Source of the DNA: Candidatus Methylomirabilota bacterium
Lineage (GTDB): Bacteria > Methylomirabilota > Methylomirabilia > Methylomirabilales > CSP1-5
Length of the DNA stretch: 7,855 nt
NCBI GenBank assembly: GCA_022615475.1
Contig: JAKEGQ010000233.1
Coordinates: 1-7,855 of the forward strand
Direction of reading: 5' to 3'
This document shows, in pieces, positions 6,252 through 7,855 of this stretch. Below the pieces are notes generated by a model. The model did not search any database. It was not told the DNA's origin and saw only the letters and a program-made list of their open reading frames with translations. Positions within the stretch are counted from its first letter, which is position 1; every line of letters begins with the position of its first letter. The translations under genes and the position numbers were made by a program.

Positions 6252-6675
6252 ATGGCGCCTTTGGGCGAGGGGAGCCCCTGATGGGACGGGTGGGCAGGGC
6301 GATCCTCAGGCGCTCGGCCGGAGGACGCAGCGAACCGCCCTTATCCTTATCGGGGGCGGTTTCCTTTTTTGTCTGGTCCTGGGCGGGTGGCCCTGGGCCT
6401 TGGGCTATGTGATCGGGGGTGGGATCGCGGTCGCGAATCTGGAGCTGTTGCGCCAGGCGGTCGCTCGCACCCTCACCTCGCAGACGAAAAGGGTTCTCCC
6501 CCGCCTCGTAAGCGGTTCGCTCCTTCGCTTCCTCGGGATCGGGATCGTGCTTTTCCTCGTTCTCAAGTTTCTTCCCATTCAGGTGTTCGGCCTGGCCCTC
6601 GGGCTCCTCGTGGGGCCGGCCTCGCTCCTGGCGGCAGGGTTCTCCGGGGACGATGACATGGGGGAATCAGCGTGA
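6232..6675 (+). CDS. atpI: ATP synthase subunit I-like protein (start uncertain, possible frameshift)
   Basis: AtpI is a small membrane protein encoded at the head of F-type ATP synthase operons and thought to help assemble the c-ring. This 147-residue frame has the family's hydrophobic layout: two hairpin-like membrane segments near TALILIGGGFLFCLVL and ALGYVIGGGIAVANLELL, a polar linker (ARTLTSQTKRVLPRL), then RFLGIGIVLFLVLKFLPI and GLALGLLVGPASLLAAGF. The first ~30 residues (MKSRASLWRLWARG...) do not look like AtpI. A promoter lies across this start codon, and a well-placed ribosome site AGGGGAG (6268-6274) precedes an ATG at 6281 in the +1 frame. That frame begins MGRVGRAILRR, a plausible AtpI start, and meets a stop at 6410-6412, so a 1-nt shift near 6313-6324 would join the two. 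The stop overlaps the GTG of atpF by four bases. Confidence 0.75.
   Translation: MKSRASLWRLWARGAPDGTGGQGDPQALGRRTQRTALILIGGGFLFCLVLGGWPWALGYVIGGGIAVANLELLRQAVARTLTSQTKRVLPRLVSGSLLRFLGIGIVLFLVLKFLPIQVFGLALGLLVGPASLLAAGFSGDDDMGESA
6268..6283 (+). promoter_or_regulatory. Ribosome binding site and alternative atpI start
   Basis: AGGGGAG at 6268-6274 is followed after 6 nt by ATG 6281-6283. This is the best Shine-Dalgarno/start pair in the region and lies just downstream of the predicted transcription start, whereas ATG 6232 has only a GAAAGG at 11 nt. It initiates in a different frame from the AtpI body. Confidence 0.45.
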
Positions 6676-7292
6676 AGGACGACATTGGAGGGACGATGGA
6701 GGGGGGCAGGGCTTCGGGGCCCGCGAGCGTTATCGTGGGCCTACTCCTGGCCGTTCTTCCGTACGTAAGTTCGGCCGCGGCGGCGGAAAAGGAACACGCC
6801 CCCGGGATCGTCAATCTGGACGTCACGCTGCTGCTGCAGGCGATCAATTTCCTCATCCTTGCAGGCATCCTCTACAAGTTCCTCTTCAAGCCGCTGACCG
6901 CCTTTATGGAGAAGCGGGCCGAGGGGATCCGCCATTCCCTGGAGGAGGCCAAGCGGGCCCGGGACGAGGTGGTCCGCGCGCGTGCGGAGTACGAGGAATC
7001 ATTGCGGGCGGCCCGCCAGGAGGCGGGCGTCCTTCGGCAGCAGATGGATCGGGAGATTGCCGAGGAGCGCGAGCGCATGATCCAGCGGTCGCGCGACGAG
7101 GCCCATCGGATGATCACCCAGGCCCGGGCAGAGATCGAACAGGAAGTCCGCCGGGCCAAGGCTGAGCTCCGCGGCGAGGCGGTCAACCTTTCGCTGACAG
7201 CAGCGGAGCGACTCCTGCGGCGCAATCTGACGGAGGCGGATCACCGACGACTTGCGGAGCAGACGATTCAGGAGCTGGGGGGAACCTCGTGA
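6672..7292 (+). CDS. atpF: F-type ATP synthase subunit b
   Basis: Subunit b forms the peripheral stalk that holds F1 against the membrane rotor. The 206-residue product has an N-terminal hydrophobic segment (about residues 19-38, ending SSAAAA-E) resembling a signal peptide, then the true b membrane segment (residues 51-72, VTLLLQAINFLILAGILYKFLF) and the family motif FKPLTAFMEKRAEGI. A long, highly charged coiled coil (about 73-190, rich in Glu, Arg and Ala) follows. It is longer than the ~156-residue E. coli b mainly because of the extra N-terminus, as in some deltaproteobacterial b subunits. GTG at 6672 overlaps the atpI TGA (GTGA) and has GGGGGA at 6660-6665, 6 nt upstream; ATG 6696 is an alternative but with close spacing. 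Only one b-type gene is visible, implying a homodimer unless a b' gene lies elsewhere. Confidence 0.95.
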   Translation: MKDDIGGTMEGGRASGPASVIVGLLLAVLPYVSSAAAAEKEHAPGIVNLDVTLLLQAINFLILAGILYKFLFKPLTAFMEKRAEGIRHSLEEAKRARDEVVRARAEYEESLRAARQEAGVLRQQMDREIAEERERMIQRSRDEAHRMITQARAEIEQEVRRAKAELRGEAVNLSLTAAERLLRRNLTEADHRRLAEQTIQELGGTS

Positions 7293-7825
7293 TAGGGGCT
7301 GGGTTGGCCAAGCGCTACGCCAAGGCCCTCGAGGAGGCGGCGGCCGAGGCGGATGCGCTGGAGGCGGTCGGCACCGAACTTGAGCGTGTGGCGACGCTCT
7401 GGCATCAGGACCCGGCAATAGCCGCCTTCTTTGGCAATCCTGGCATCCTCCTCAAGGACAAGGCAGAAACCCTCAAGGGCCTCTCACAGCGGATGGCTTT
7501 GTCTCCCCTGGTCGCTCGGTTTCTGGATCTCCTCCTCTCGCGGCACCGGATGCAGGCCCTGCCAGGCGCAGCCCGCCTGTACCGCGACCTGATGAACAGA
7601 CGTTTGGGACGAGTCCAGGCGGCGGTCAGGACGGCGGTCCCTCTCGCGCCCGATCTCCAGGAGAGCCTTCGCCGCCGGTTGGCTCAGGTTCTTGGAGGGA
7701 CTGTGCTGCTCGAACCCCATGTCGATCCTGCCATTCTGGGGGGAATCGTGGTCCAGGTGGACAGCACCGTCTATGACGGCAGCCTCCGCACGCAACTCAA
7801 GCAGCTTCGGGAGCGTCTCCTCTAG
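7289..7825 (+). CDS. atpH: F-type ATP synthase subunit delta (OSCP)
   Basis: The delta subunit caps F1 and binds the top of the b stalk. The 178-residue length matches the family. The opening GLAKRYAKALEEAA is the typical helix-1 signature, followed by the N-terminal helical bundle (to about residue 105, including FFGNPGILLKDKAETLKGL and VARFLDLLLSRHRM). The linker and C-terminal part contain RLGRVQAAVRTAVPL, then the conserved end HVDPAILGGIVVQVDSTVYDGSLRTQLKQL. The start GTG at 7289 overlaps the atpF stop TGA in a GTGA junction, and GGGGGGA lies about 6 nt before it, indicating translational coupling. Confidence 0.97.
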   Translation: MIGAGLAKRYAKALEEAAAEADALEAVGTELERVATLWHQDPAIAAFFGNPGILLKDKAETLKGLSQRMALSPLVARFLDLLLSRHRMQALPGAARLYRDLMNRRLGRVQAAVRTAVPLAPDLQESLRRRLAQVLGGTVLLEPHVDPAILGGIVVQVDSTVYDGSLRTQLKQLRERLL

Positions 7826-7838
7826 GGAGTGAAAAGCG

Positions 7839-7855
7839 ATGGCACAGATTCGCGC
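7839..7855 (+). CDS. atpA: F-type ATP synthase subunit alpha, first codons only
   Basis: ATG at 7839 begins MAQIRA and runs off the right edge. GGGAG (7825-7829, partly inside the atpH stop) sits 9 nt upstream. The start MAQIRA and the position directly after atpH are what is expected of atpA; with only five complete codons the call rests mainly on gene order. Confidence 0.8.

Noticed and set aside
1..7855. Defence island, mobile element, CRISPR array or RNA gene
   Set aside because: No transposase, integrase, repeat array, toxin-antitoxin pair or tRNA/rRNA-like sequence could be recognised; every sizeable gene but one belongs to a known family.

Overview
This is a GC-rich bacterial chromosomal segment of about 7.9 kb. 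It holds housekeeping genes, and I see no insertion sequence, phage gene, CRISPR array, tRNA or rRNA. GTG starts, dense gene packing, bactofilin beside an ATP synthase operon, and an F-type b subunit with a signal-like N-terminus suggest a Gram-negative lineage of the deltaproteobacterial / NC10 / Rokubacteria kind. That placement is an inference from gene content; no strong marker is present.

Layout: (1) Positions 3-380 are the 3' end of a TPM-domain protein that runs off the left edge. (2) Positions 481-2619 encode a short-type alpha-glucan (glycogen) phosphorylase, preceded by a good sigma-54 (-24/-12) promoter candidate. (3) Positions 2826-3578 encode a small membrane-anchored AsmA-like protein with its own sigma-70 promoter and a strong intrinsic terminator, so it is probably monocistronic. 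(4) Positions 3687-4442 on the minus strand encode an exported protein of unknown function. (5) A compact divergent promoter region at 4464-4533 drives that gene leftward and drives bactofilin (4587-4985) plus mnmA (5028-6137) rightward. (6) From 6232 to the right edge lies part of an F-type ATP synthase operon: atpI, atpF (b), atpH (delta) and the first codons of atpA (alpha), joined by GTGA stop/start overlaps.

Functionally the window combines storage-glucan breakdown, envelope and cytoskeletal proteins, tRNA wobble-uridine thiolation and ATP synthesis. The most useful observations are these: the putative sigma-54 control of glgP; the lack of atpB (a) and atpE (c) between atpI and atpF, which implies a split ATP synthase operon; and evidence that the annotated atpI start is wrong or that the gene carries a 1-nt frameshift. 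The last rests on a promoter overlying the apparent start codon and a better ribosome binding site and start lying downstream in another frame. I found no clear novel defence or mobile system.
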